Source: Spirochaetaceae bacterium
Lineage (GTDB): Bacteria > Spirochaetota > Spirochaetia > Treponematales > Rectinemataceae
Direction: 5' to 3'
DNA: 64,000 nt
Assembly: GCA_025355995.1 (NCBI GenBank)
Contig: JANXYQ010000014.1
Location: 42,481 to 106,480 of the forward strand
Position numbers and translations under genes: made by a program. Shown piece after piece: positions 1-8,297 of the stretch. Positions within the stretch are counted from its first letter, which is position 1. Every line of letters starts with the position of its first letter. A model generated the notes under the pieces. That model saw only the letters and a list, made by a program, of their open reading frames with translations, did not search any database and was not told the DNA's origin.

Positions 1-663
1 CGAATCGTCGCGCAGCAGCGCGCTCGGGTGGTAGGTGACGAGGAGGGGCAGGCCTTCGAACTCCCGCCATTTCCCTCGAAGCTTGCCCACGCCCTCCGAC
101 CCTCCCAATAGGGCCTGGGCGGCGATGCGCCCGACGCAGAGGATGGCCATCGGTCTCAAGAGGGATATCTGCCTGCGCAGGTAGCCGAGGCAGGCGGCCT
201 GCTCGTCGGGTGCGGGGTCGCGGTTCTGCGGCGGCCTGCATTTGACGACGTTGGCTATGAAGCAGTTGCTCGCCCTGTCCAGGGCGATAGAGGCGAGCAT
301 CTTGTCGAGGAGCTTGCCCGCGGGACCGACGAAGGGCAGGCCCTGGGCGTCCTCCTCGGCTCCCGGCCCCTCGCCCACGACGATCGCGAGCGGCGCGGCG
401 GGGCCCTGGCCCGGCACCGCGCGCTTGCGCTGCTCGCAGAGTCGGCAGGCTCGGCAGGCTTCGATCTCGGCCGCGATTGCCTCGAGGCTGTCGCCCGGGC
501 GCGGGGGCGCGAGCCGCGGGGCGCCCGCATCCGCCGCTTCGGCTGCGGCTTCAGCCGCGACGAAGTCGGGCTCGGGCCCGGCGGGGCGGCGCGCCCCGCC
601 GGAGAGCCAATCCTCGATGACTCCCAGGCTCTCCCATATCTCTCGACGCTCTTCGGCTTTCAT
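1..663 (-). CDS. Uracil-DNA glycosylase, family 4 (partial, C-terminus beyond edge)
   Basis: Base-excision repair enzyme that removes uracil from DNA, probably an Fe-S protein. The frame is open from the ATG at 663 to the window edge (221 codons). Visible family-4 blocks are CRACRLCEQRK (cluster cysteines, about residue 70), GEGPGAEEDAQGLPFVGPAG (the glycosylase active-site loop), NVVKCRPPQNRDP and YHPSALLRD. An Ala/Pro-rich linker of about 50 residues precedes the catalytic domain, as in many family-4 enzymes. Its ATG overlaps the TGA of the upstream cyclase gene (ATGA at 660-663), so translation is probably coupled. Only the last part of the fold is missing because of the window end. Family assignment is from motifs seen; activity is inferred. 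Confidence 0.9.
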   Translation of the reverse strand, partial: MKAEERREIWESLGVIEDWLSGGARRPAGPEPDFVAAEAAAEAADAGAPRLAPPRPGDSLEAIAAEIEACRACRLCEQRKRAVPGQGPAAPLAIVVGEGPGAEEDAQGLPFVGPAGKLLDKMLASIALDRASNCFIANVVKCRPPQNRDPAPDEQAACLGYLRRQISLLRPMAILCVGRIAAQALLGGSEGVGKLRGKWREFEGLPLLVTYHPSALLRDDS

Positions 664-3600
664 GCTTTCTTTCCCTCGAGGGCGGTCTGTACGGCGCCGT
701 AGGACCTGATGGACAGGAAGGCGGCCACGCGCGCCTCTCCGCCGGGGAGGCCGCCGCCCACGCGCGCCTTCTCGTCCTCGAGGAGCCGGACGGCCACCGC
801 CATATTTCGGTCGGCCGCCGCGGGATCGAGGAGACGCGACGCGAGATAATAATACAATATCAGGTCCTTGGGCGGGAGGAGGAGGCCCGTCGTGAAGAAG
901 TACGAGGCCTCGACCAGGAAGAAGCGCGCCCGGTCCTCCTTGCCCCGCTGCGCGAAATGCTCCGCCAGGAGGACGAGGAGGGTGAAGGAGGGCCAGTAGC
1001 AGGAGTGCCGCAGGCCCAAGGTCAGCGCCTCGAGGGCGGTGGACTCGGCCTTCACGCTCTCGCCCGCGAGGAAGCGGCAGAGGGCCAGGGTGCGCAGGGC
1101 GTCGACCTTGGAGAAATCGTTGAGGATCTGGGCGGCGTAGAACTCGGCCTGGACGAAACGCTCCCTCGCGGCCTCGCGCTCGCCGGAGAAGACGGAGGAC
1201 AGGGCGTACATCGCGTTAGCCTGGGAGAGGACGGGCTCGGAGAGGGGGCCGAGGGCGAGGAGCCGCGACGCGCTCTCGCGTATGCCCTGGAAGTCGCAGA
1301 GCTGCCAGAGGATGCGGATCTTGTAGTCGTAGGCGTAGAATCGCGAGGCCGTGCGGTCCTGCGGCATCCGCGCGAGGCTGTCGTCGACTGCGGCCAAGGC
1401 GCGGGCGTAATCCCCGTTGAGGAGCTGGAACTCCGCCATCGCCTCCAGGGCCTCGCATGGGTCGCCGCCGGGCACCGCGCCGCAGCGCTCGACGAGGCGG
1501 CGGGCCTCCTCTATGTCGTTGCGCATGGCCTGCGCGAGGGCTATCGTCCGGATAACGTTCTGCACGCTCCGGGGGCCGACCTCGGCTCTGCCGTAGTAAT
1601 AGAGGGCCTTCTGCCCGGTGAGCACCGCCTTTTGGAAGGCGTAGGTCATGGCGTTGTAGTTCGAGACCTGGTGGTAGGCGAAGCCCATCAGGTTGGGGTC
1701 GCCCTGGGTGAGGGCGGCCCGCATGATCCTCTGCAACACCGCCTCGGATTCCGCGATCTTGCCGCTGTTGAAGAGGATCGCCGATTTCGTGATGAGGAGG
1801 CGGACCCGCGTCTTCTCGTCGCCTCGGATGCGCCTGAGGAGGAGGTCGATGTAGGGCAGGAGCTCGACATCGCTCGTGCGGTTGGGGTCCTCCTGCATCG
1901 CCCGCGCGGCCTCGTCGTAGCGCTCGGCGCGCACGAGGTGGTGGATGAGCCGGCTCCTGTTGGGGCGCTCGCGAGTAAGCAAGAGGTCGGCGATCACGCC
2001 GTGGAGGATGCGCTTGTTGTGGTTCAGGAGGCTCGCGTAGAGCGCCTTCTTGAAGACGTCGGCCCGGAAGGCGTAGGCGCCGCCGGCGGCGCCGGCGGGT
2101 CCCTCGACCGCGATGAGGCCGTCCTTCTCGAAGCGGGCGAGGGCCTCGGCTACGGCAGCGACGTCGCCACCCGCCGCCGCGTGGACGACGATAGCCTCGT
2201 CCAGCGAGAAGGAGTGGGCGAACACCGACAGGCGGGCGGCGAGGTCGCGCCATTCGCCCGGGTAGCGCTCGAGGCTGGCGAGGAACATGTTCTGGACGGT
2301 CGCCGGGAGGCTGGACAGGTCCTTGTGCTTGCGGCCGGACGCGGCGTACTCGCGCAGGAAGAGCGGGTTGCCCATGCCCGCCTCGACGACCCTGCCGAGG
2401 GCGTCGGCCTCGACGCCGGGCCAGCGCGAGCGAACGAGGTCCTCGGATTCCCCGCGGGAGAGGGGCGGCACCTTGAGCGGGCGCAGCCCCTGGAAAGCCT
2501 TGCGGAGCTCGCTCGAGAACTCGCGGCCCGCCAGTACGAAGAAGGGCTTGATCCGTCCGTTCTTGAAGAGGTACTGGAAGAACTCGCGGGAGAGCTTGTC
2601 CATGAAGTCCGCGTTGTCGACGCAGACGAGTATGGGGAAGAGGTCGGAGGAGTGCTTGACAAGGATCGCGTCGAAGACGTCGTAGAGGGCGGCTATCGAG
2701 GCGGCGTCGGGATTGTCGCCTTCCTGGCAGCAGACGAGGTCGACGAAGCGGGCGACAGAGGCCTTGGATAGGGGGGCGAAGGGCGCGAGGGCGCGCGCGG
2801 CCGACTCCGGATCCAGGTCGCCGCCAAGGCCCAGGTAGCCGAGGAGGATGTCGACGATGAGGGCGAAGCCTCCCGTGCGGTACTTCTGCGCCCTGGCGAA
2901 CAGGACTGGAGTCTCGAAATCCGGAAAGAGGCGGATCTTGTCGACCACGGCCTGAGCGATCCTCGTCTTGCCTATGCCGGCGTCGCCGGCGAGGTAGAAG
3001 CCGGAGACCTCGTCGTAGCGATTGCGCATGTAGGACTTGAGTATCTCGTCGATTATCTCGCGACGGCCCACGAAGGGCCCCGAGTCGCGGGAGGCGGCCT
3101 GGGCCTCGCCCTTGACCTCGTAGGCGGCTATGGGCTCGGACTTGCCCTTGGCCTCGATCTCGCGGACGGGCGAGAACTCGAAGTCGTCCTCGCATTTTTC
3201 CTTGACCGCCTCCGACACGAGGATCGCACCGGGGGCAGCCGCCGCCTCGAGACGCTGCGCGACGCTCATCGCGTGGCCGGTGACGACGTCGAACTCGCCC
3301 CGCCTGCCCGTCGTGACCAGGCCCTCGTGGATGCCGGTCCGGAAGGAAAGGCCCTCGGCGCCCTTGGGCCCCTCGAGCTTGATGCGGGACAGGAATTCGA
3401 GGGCGGCGTGGACGGCGCGGGAGGGATCGTCCTCGTGGAGCTCGGGGACGCCGAAGACGGCGACGAGGGCGTCGCCGATATACTTCTCGACGAAGCCGCC
3501 GTAGGCCTTGATGAGCTCCTCGAAGACGCCGAACACTCGGGTCATGAGGGTGTCCATCTCCTCGGGATCGGTACGCTCCGAGAGGCTCGTAAAGCCTTTC

Positions 3601-3665
3601 ATGTCCGAGAAGAGAATGGTGGCGGTCCGGCGTTCGCCCGTCTTTATGTTATCTCGCTCCGACAT
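660..3665 (-). CDS. Class III nucleotidyl cyclase-like / AAA ATPase / TPR signalling protein
   Basis: Cytoplasmic 1,001-residue multidomain protein. Residues 10-185 are a class III cyclase homology domain, with metal-binding Asp21 (LFSDMKGFT) and Asp65 (KYIGDALVAVFG) and the ending ILVSE. A P-loop ATPase module follows (GDAGIGKTR, about residue 230), then a long helical TPR-like half. This layout is known in large bacterial cyclase/ATPase regulators. Two usual catalytic positions are altered: the transition-state Asn is Ser134 (AMSVAQRLE) and the purine-selecting position is Val127, so activity is uncertain. I chose ATG 3665. An in-frame TTG at 3704 would coincide with the -35 of a TTGTCC-N18-TACACT promoter lying 9 nt before the ATG. 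First gene of a unit with the downstream glycosylase. Confidence 0.85.
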   Translation of the reverse strand: MSERDNIKTGERRTATILFSDMKGFTSLSERTDPEEMDTLMTRVFGVFEELIKAYGGFVEKYIGDALVAVFGVPELHEDDPSRAVHAALEFLSRIKLEGPKGAEGLSFRTGIHEGLVTTGRRGEFDVVTGHAMSVAQRLEAAAAPGAILVSEAVKEKCEDDFEFSPVREIEAKGKSEPIAAYEVKGEAQAASRDSGPFVGRREIIDEILKSYMRNRYDEVSGFYLAGDAGIGKTRIAQAVVDKIRLFPDFETPVLFARAQKYRTGGFALIVDILLGYLGLGGDLDPESAARALAPFAPLSKASVARFVDLVCCQEGDNPDAASIAALYDVFDAILVKHSSDLFPILVCVDNADFMDKLSREFFQYLFKNGRIKPFFVLAGREFSSELRKAFQGLRPLKVPPLSRGESEDLVRSRWPGVEADALGRVVEAGMGNPLFLREYAASGRKHKDLSSLPATVQNMFLASLERYPGEWRDLAARLSVFAHSFSLDEAIVVHAAAGGDVAAVAEALARFEKDGLIAVEGPAGAAGGAYAFRADVFKKALYASLLNHNKRILHGVIADLLLTRERPNRSRLIHHLVRAERYDEAARAMQEDPNRTSDVELLPYIDLLLRRIRGDEKTRVRLLITKSAILFNSGKIAESEAVLQRIMRAALTQGDPNLMGFAYHQVSNYNAMTYAFQKAVLTGQKALYYYGRAEVGPRSVQNVIRTIALAQAMRNDIEEARRLVERCGAVPGGDPCEALEAMAEFQLLNGDYARALAAVDDSLARMPQDRTASRFYAYDYKIRILWQLCDFQGIRESASRLLALGPLSEPVLSQANAMYALSSVFSGEREAARERFVQAEFYAAQILNDFSKVDALRTLALCRFLAGESVKAESTALEALTLGLRHSCYWPSFTLLVLLAEHFAQRGKEDRARFFLVEASYFFTTGLLLPPKDLILYYYLASRLLDPAAADRNMAVAVRLLEDEKARVGGGLPGGEARVAAFLSIRSYGAVQTALEGKKA

Positions 3666-3674
3666 CGTCCCGAC

Positions 3675-3704
3675 AGTGTACCCGCCGTTGAGCCGGGGGG
3701 ACAA
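3675..3704 (-). promoter_or_regulatory. Promoter of cyclase-glycosylase unit
   Basis: Minus strand: -35 TTGTCC (3704-3699), 18-bp spacer, -10 TACACT (3680-3675), then 9 nt to the ATG at 3665. No Shine-Dalgarno sequence lies in those 9 nt, so the mRNA may be leaderless or nearly so. Motif match only. Confidence 0.4.
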
Positions 3705-3775
3705 GCGGCGGAAAAGCGGCGGGCGCCTCGGCTTATAGCGGGAAACGCGATACCATTGGCATAGTGGAGGTAGGC

Positions 3776-4258
3776 ATGAAGAGAGTTCTCGCGCCCGCCT
3801 GCGCCCTCGCTTGCGCCCTCGCCTCCCCCCCCTCCCTTTCGGCCGAGGCGGCGGACGCGGGACCGAAGAGGGCCCTCCTTCCCGTAATCCTCAACATCCT
3901 GCCCGGCCTGGGCATCGGGTCCTTCGCGCAGGGCGATTCACTCGGCGGCTTCATCGGACTCGGCGGCGAGACGGCGGGCCTTAGCCTGGCCTTCTTCGGC
4001 CTGGTGTACAGCTACGTCGGCATCATCGGCGCCATCTTCTCCGGGATGTCCGGCGAGGGAGGCGACGCCTCGGTCGAACGCCTAAGGGTCGGGGAAGACT
4101 GTATGATCGGCGGCGGCATTCTCTGGGCCGGCACGAAGGTCTTCGAGATTGTCAGGCCCATAACCTTCGCCCGGAATTTCAATAGGGAACGCGGATTCGC
4201 CCGCGTCACCCTGTCGCCGCGCCCCGCGCCCGGCCTGTCGATCATGCTCTCGTATTAG
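3776..4258 (+). CDS. P13-family outer-membrane porin homologue
   Basis: 160-residue exported protein with a typical signal peptide ending near LSAEA. The mature part matches, from memory, the signature of Borrelia P13 channel-forming proteins: a LLPVILNILPGLGIGSFAQG block (Borrelia has a near-identical GFGIGSFAQGD), a hydrophobic hairpin (AGLSLAFFGLVYSYVGIIGA), then GGGILWAGTKVFEIVRPITF followed by an Asn-Arg pair. P13 proteins sit in the spirochaete outer membrane through transmembrane helices. ATG 3776 is chosen because GGAGG lies 5 nt upstream; an upstream in-frame GTG at 3764 precedes that site. Monocistronic, closed by the terminator at 4330-4354. Divergent from the cyclase gene. Confidence 0.72.
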   Translation: MKRVLAPACALACALASPPSLSAEAADAGPKRALLPVILNILPGLGIGSFAQGDSLGGFIGLGGETAGLSLAFFGLVYSYVGIIGAIFSGMSGEGGDASVERLRVGEDCMIGGGILWAGTKVFEIVRPITFARNFNRERGFARVTLSPRPAPGLSIMLSY

Positions 4259-4329
4259 GCTTGATAACCCCTTCCGCAGTGTCAAAGTTTCGTAACACCC
4301 GCCTGTCTTTGCCTGAATACAGGTATATC

Positions 4330-4354
4330 TTGCCCGTATTCGGGCAATTTTATT
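4330..4354 (+). terminator. Rho-independent terminator of the P13 gene
   Basis: Perfect 7-bp stem TTGCCCG (4330-4336) / CGGGCAA (4341-4347) with loop TATT, followed directly by TTTTATT. Placed 72 nt after the P13 stop codon on the same strand. Confidence 0.85.
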
Positions 4355-4381
4355 GCACAATATGGCTGACCGAGCTATCCT
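4353..4381 (+). promoter_or_regulatory. Likely sigma-70-type promoter for the 90-aa protein and glmS paralogue
   Basis: TTGCAC (4353-4358), 17-bp spacer, TATCCT (4376-4381), immediately after the P13 terminator and about 20 nt before the GTG at 4401. Moderate match to consensus. Confidence 0.4.
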
Positions 4382-4400
4382 CCTCGCCTGAGAGGCGACT

Positions 4401-4673
4401 GTGGATGAAAAGTACCTAAAGCCGGAACGTCGGCGCTACCTCGAGGAAAGATACGATCTCGCTCCGGACGAGCTCGAGCATTTCCTGGAGGACCTGTGGG
4501 CCTTCACCGAGGAGACGGCCGAGGACTTCGTCCGCCGCCGCCATGGAGAGCTGCAGCGCGGGGGACTGCGCAACGAGGCGATCTATAGGCGGCTCGCCGA
4601 GGAAGCCTCGTCCGGGCGCTTTCGCAGCCCTCCCCTCTCGCTCCGCCAGGTGCGGAGAATAATCTATGGCTGA
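4401..4673 (+). CDS. Small helical protein of unknown function upstream of glmS paralogue
   Basis: 90 residues, rich in Glu and Arg, with no signal peptide or membrane segment. It reads as three amphipathic helices (DELEHFLEDLWAFTEETAED in the middle). The C-terminus SLRQVRRIIYG looks helix-turn-helix-like but I recognise no family. GTG start at 4401 is supported by AGAGG 5 nt upstream; the ATG at 4405 is in another frame. It ends 12 nt before the glmS paralogue, so the two are co-transcribed and could be functionally tied. No known domain; function open. Confidence 0.7.
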   Translation: MDEKYLKPERRRYLEERYDLAPDELEHFLEDLWAFTEETAEDFVRRRHGELQRGGLRNEAIYRRLAEEASSGRFRSPPLSLRQVRRIIYG

Positions 4674-4685
4674 ACGGAGAAACCC

Positions 4686-6536
4686 ATGTGCGGAATAATC
4701 GGATACACCGGATCGAAGAAGGCCATGCCCGTCCTGCTCAGGGGCCTTAAGCTCCTGGAATACCGGGGCTACGATTCCTCGGGCCTCTCCCTGGGCTCGA
4801 AGGGGCAGCTCAAGACCTACAAGAAGGCTGGCAAGCTCGCCGAACTCGAGGCGGTGCTCCCCGCGGCGCCCAAGGAGACCGCGGGGATCGGGCACACGCG
4901 CTGGGCGACGCACGGCGGCCCCACCGACGGCAACGCCCATCCCCACGTCGGCTCCTCGGGCCGGGTAGCGATCGTCCACAACGGGATCATCGACAACCAC
5001 GCGGCCCTGAGGCGAGAGCTCGAGGCCAAGGGCCGGACCTTCGCCAGCGAGACGGACAGCGAGGTGATAGCCCAGCTCGTCGAGTCGGTTTTAGCCGAGG
5101 CGCCGGAGGCGGGTCCCGAGGCTGCCGTCGTGTCCGCCCTCGCCCGGCTGCAGGGAACCTTCGGCCTCGCGATGCTCTTCGCCGACTACCCGGGCCTCGT
5201 GGTGGGCGCGCGCAACGGCAGCCCCCTCGTCGTCGGCATCGGCGATGGCGAGTGCTTCCTCGCCAGCGACCCGGCGGCTTTCGGCGGCTCGGCCAGGGAG
5301 GCTGTCTTCCTCCGCGACGGCGAGATCGCGATACTGCGTCCCGGCGCCTGGGAGACGAGGGACTTCCACGGAGCCCTGCTGGCGAAGGAGTCCGAGCCCC
5401 TCGACGCGGCCTCCCATCCGGGGGAACTCGGCGAGAGCCCCGACTGGCTCCTCAAGGAGATACTCGAGGAGCCTGACGCCGCGGCCCGAGCCCTGGGCAA
5501 CGGCGGCCGCCTCCTCAAGGACCTCGGCACCGCCAAGCTCGGAGGCCTGGGGCTGGAACCGCGCGAGCTCCTCGGCTTCGAGCGCGTCGTGCTCTTCGGG
5601 ATGGGATCCGGCCTCCACGCCGCCATGATGGGCGCGCGCCTCCTCGAGGACTGGGCCCGCCTGCCCGCCGCCGCCCTCGACGCCTCGGAGCTCCGCTCAT
5701 CCAATCCGATCGTCGAGGCGCGCACGCTTTACGTGGCGGTAAGCCAATCGGGCGAGACCGCCGACACGATAGGGGCCGTACGCGAGCTGCTCAACAGGGG
5801 AGCCCGGGTAGTCGGCGTCATCAACGCCGTCGGATCGTCCCTCGCGCGGCTCTGCGGCGGCGGCATATACGTCCACGCCGGCGCCGAGGTCTCGGTCGCC
5901 ACGACCAAGGCCTTCGTCAACCAGGCCCTCGTCCTGGCCCTCCTCGCCCTCCTGCTGGGCAGGATGCGCGCCCTCTCGGTGTCGCAGGGCAGGCGCATCG
6001 TGGACGAGCTGGAGGCCTTCCCCGCGCTGATAGCGAAGGCGCTGACGCTGGTACCGGACCTCGCCAGGATCGCGCAACGCGTCCGGGGCGAGCGAAGCGC
6101 GTTCGTCGTGGGCAGGGGGCAATTCCTTCCCGCCGCCCTGGAGGGAGCGCTCAAGCTGAAGGAGCTTTCCTACGTCCACGCCGAGGGCCTGGCCGCCGGC
6201 AGCCTCAAGCACGGCCCCCTCGCCCTCGTCGCCGAGGGCACGCCGGTGTACGTCCTCGCCTTCGCGGGAGACTCCTACGCCAAGACCCTCATCGCCGCGT
6301 CCGAAGTGCGGGCGCGCGGCGGCCTCGTCGTCCTAGTCACCGACGTCGACGACCCGGAGGCCGCCTACGCCGAGCGAATCCTCCTGCCCGCCTGCGGGCC
6401 CGACGGAGCCGGAGGGGCGCTCGCGCCCGTGCTCGCGGTGCTGCCCTTCCAGCTCCTCGGGCGCGAGCTGGCCCTGCTCCTGGGGCGCGACGTGGATCGG
6501 CCGAGGAACCTCGCCAAGAGCGTAACCACAGAATAA
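4686..6536 (+). CDS. Glucosamine-6-phosphate synthase paralogue (GlmS-like, divergent)
   Basis: 616 residues, the usual GlmS length, with an N-terminal class II glutaminase (catalytic Cys after Met1: MCGIIGYTG; HTRWATHG; VHNGIIDN; SETDSEVIA) and two SIS domains. It retains the isomerase residues LKLKELSY...LKHGP and the C-terminal PRNLAKSVTTE lysine that forms the fructose-6-phosphate Schiff base. It differs from the second copy (60728-62554) in the first SIS domain: GTSWHAS becomes GSGLHAA, which removes a phosphate-binding Ser, and GEIKHGP becomes GSLKHGP. So it is probably an active glutamine-dependent aminotransferase acting on fructose-6-phosphate or a related sugar phosphate, while the 60.7-kb gene is the canonical enzyme. 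Co-transcribed with the 90-aa gene. Confidence 0.85.
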   Translation: MCGIIGYTGSKKAMPVLLRGLKLLEYRGYDSSGLSLGSKGQLKTYKKAGKLAELEAVLPAAPKETAGIGHTRWATHGGPTDGNAHPHVGSSGRVAIVHNGIIDNHAALRRELEAKGRTFASETDSEVIAQLVESVLAEAPEAGPEAAVVSALARLQGTFGLAMLFADYPGLVVGARNGSPLVVGIGDGECFLASDPAAFGGSAREAVFLRDGEIAILRPGAWETRDFHGALLAKESEPLDAASHPGELGESPDWLLKEILEEPDAAARALGNGGRLLKDLGTAKLGGLGLEPRELLGFERVVLFGMGSGLHAAMMGARLLEDWARLPAAALDASELRSSNPIVEARTLYVAVSQSGETADTIGAVRELLNRGARVVGVINAVGSSLARLCGGGIYVHAGAEVSVATTKAFVNQALVLALLALLLGRMRALSVSQGRRIVDELEAFPALIAKALTLVPDLARIAQRVRGERSAFVVGRGQFLPAALEGALKLKELSYVHAEGLAAGSLKHGPLALVAEGTPVYVLAFAGDSYAKTLIAASEVRARGGLVVLVTDVDDPEAAYAERILLPACGPDGAGGALAPVLAVLPFQLLGRELALLLGRDVDRPRNLAKSVTTE

Positions 6537-6619
6537 TTCGAGGCGGCGCCGCTTGTATTCGGCCAGGCGCGGACTTATACTCCATTAATAATCTTTTACA
6601 AAATATGCGAGGCTAAAAA

Positions 6620-6958
6620 ATGGACGAAGGATTCTACCTCTTCAGCGAGTACCTCGACGAAGGCAAGCAGGCGAAACACTACATGTGCGGCGACTACCAC
6701 CTCTGGGTCTGGTCCAACGACGGCGGAGACCTCCTCCGCTTCGAGTTCCGGCACAAGGACAAGCGCATAGTGTATTCGGGCGGCGAGTTCTCCCGCGGCG
6801 CAGAGAACTACGTCGGGCCCATGTTCTTCATACTCGACCAATTGTTCAACTGCGACGGCGAGATGCAGGCCAAGCTGCTGCGCCTGCGGGACGACTCGGT
6901 CCCGGAGCTGCAGTCGCCCGGGCCGGCGGAGGCCGGCGAGCTCAGGCACGCGATGTGA
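6620..6958 (+). CDS. Conserved-looking soluble protein, function unknown
   Basis: 112 residues, no signal peptide or membrane segment. Aromatic-rich N-terminal half (HYMCGDYHLWVWSNDGGD), probably a small beta-rich fold, followed by a helical FFILDQLFNCDGEMQAKLLR. ATG 6620 is preceded by GCGAGG about 8 nt upstream. It lies 83 nt after the glmS paralogue and ends 1 nt before the convergent DUF155 gene. I recognise no family. Confidence 0.65.
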   Translation: MDEGFYLFSEYLDEGKQAKHYMCGDYHLWVWSNDGGDLLRFEFRHKDKRIVYSGGEFSRGAENYVGPMFFILDQLFNCDGEMQAKLLRLRDDSVPELQSPGPAEAGELRHAM

Positions 6959-6959
6959 G

Positions 6960-8297
6960 CTATTTCTGTATCATCACCTGAAGTATCTGGATGATCGGGA
7001 AGATGATGCAGACGACGATGAAGGTGACCTCGAGGGCCACCATGCGCTTCTCGCCCGCGTCCGACTTCACCATGTCGTAGACGTCCTGGAGAGCGTCCAG
7101 GCGCCGCTCGACCGACCATTTCCAGCCCTCGGTGTTGAAGATCTCGCAGAGCTCGGCGTAGACTTGCCCGAGGTAGTAGTCCCCGATGATCTTGGAGGAG
7201 TTCTCGAGGTTCTCCAGGATGAAGAGGGCGTCGAAGCGCAGGGCCTGGATGTGGGCGAGCTTCATCTCCACGGGGCGGCGCAGGCCGAAGACGCGGCGCT
7301 TGCCCGCGGTGAGCTCCCGTATGTCGTCCTCGGCCTCGTCGAGCCAGGTGTCCAGAAGCTTGTCGAGGACCCGCAGCTCGAGGAGCTGGTAGTTGGCGTG
7401 CTCGGCTATCAGGAGGAGGTCCTCGTAGTCGCCGCGGGGGTCGATGATGATGCAACGGTCCAGCTCGAAGACCGCGAGGTCGCCAATGCGGTACGAGAAG
7501 GGCCGACCAAGGGTGGCGGAGATCTGGCTGTCGTGGAGGCTCGAGCCCGGCTCCTCGCCGATGAGGAGCGAGGCGCAGTAGTCGCGGTTGCGGTCGATGA
7601 AGTTGGCCGGATCCTCGCCGCACTCGAGGAGGCAGTAGGCGATGTAGGACTCCCGGTCCATCTCCGCGAGGTCGCGGGGCTCCGTCACCGCGGGCATGAG
7701 GGCCTCGAAGAGCATGCGGAAGCCCTCCTCGGCGTACTCGGGGATGGTCGAGCTCTGCCCCAGGGAGATGACGGATTTATCCTCCAGCCCGTGCAGCTCG
7801 CTCATGGGGAGCCGGGTCTTCACACGCACGACTATCGTGACGACGCCTTCCTCGTAGATCTTGGCCTGGGAGGAGAGGCGCTCGAAGCCCTCGCTCTTGG
7901 ATAGCTCTGGAATGCCTAGCTGGAGTATGAGGGGCGTGGGCAGGGTGAGGGAGGCCGGCGTATCGCGGCGCTTGGCTATGCCGAGGTCGGGATGGGCGGG
8001 GACGAGGGCCGCGACCTTCTTGAGGTCGATGCTCCTGCCGGCGTCGTACAGGTAGAAGAATACGGCCTCGACGAGGAGGGGCAGGTCGGAGCCCCTCCGC
8101 TTCGATCGCCTGTCGCGCCCGAACCGGCCCCTGCGGTCGCCGTGCAGGCGCCGTTCCTCGTCCTTCCTGGCTTGCTCGTCGCGGCGGGCGTGGTCGCCCC
8201 GGTGGCCGAGCTCCGTCCGGTGGGCTTCGGGCCGCGTGCCGTCGGGGCCCGGAAAGCGGGGCTGGCGGGGGCCGCCGGGAGAGGCCCTGCGGCCCAT
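6960..8297 (-). CDS. RMD1/YagE-like (DUF155) membrane-anchored protein
   Basis: 445 residues. The first 70 are an Arg/Asp/Glu/Pro-rich, surely disordered tail. A mixed alpha/beta region follows (residues 70-250). The C-terminal 200 residues fit the DUF155 pattern: a helical region (LLELRVLDKLLDTWLDEAED), then a repeated W-x-R/x-LD-L segment (GWKWSVERRLDALQDVYD), and one C-terminal membrane helix (EVTFIVVCIIFPIIQILQV) with the tail outside. Family members are mostly uncharacterised; yeast Rmd1 and organelle versions are the best known. Its ATG overlaps the PASTA gene stop by one base (TGATG), last gene of the def-fmt-PASTA operon. Family call is by pattern only. Confidence 0.6.
   Translation of the reverse strand: MGRRASPGGPRQPRFPGPDGTRPEAHRTELGHRGDHARRDEQARKDEERRLHGDRRGRFGRDRRSKRRGSDLPLLVEAVFFYLYDAGRSIDLKKVAALVPAHPDLGIAKRRDTPASLTLPTPLILQLGIPELSKSEGFERLSSQAKIYEEGVVTIVVRVKTRLPMSELHGLEDKSVISLGQSSTIPEYAEEGFRMLFEALMPAVTEPRDLAEMDRESYIAYCLLECGEDPANFIDRNRDYCASLLIGEEPGSSLHDSQISATLGRPFSYRIGDLAVFELDRCIIIDPRGDYEDLLLIAEHANYQLLELRVLDKLLDTWLDEAEDDIRELTAGKRRVFGLRRPVEMKLAHIQALRFDALFILENLENSSKIIGDYYLGQVYAELCEIFNTEGWKWSVERRLDALQDVYDMVKSDAGEKRMVALEVTFIVVCIIFPIIQILQVMIQK

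Noticed and set aside
957..2771. 604-codon open frame antisense to the cyclase gene
   Set aside because: Low-complexity Gly/Glu/Leu/Val translation with no domain; it mirrors the GC-rich third-position bias of the real gene on the other strand.
1216..3195. 659-codon frame on the same strand as the cyclase gene
   Set aside because: Arg/Pro-rich out-of-frame shadow; the true frame has cyclase, P-loop and TPR motifs.
6089..6102. Another copy of the GCGAAGCG repeat word inside the glmS paralogue
   Set aside because: A short match within well-aligned coding sequence, without the neighbouring GCCGAAGGCCTA; chance is sufficient.
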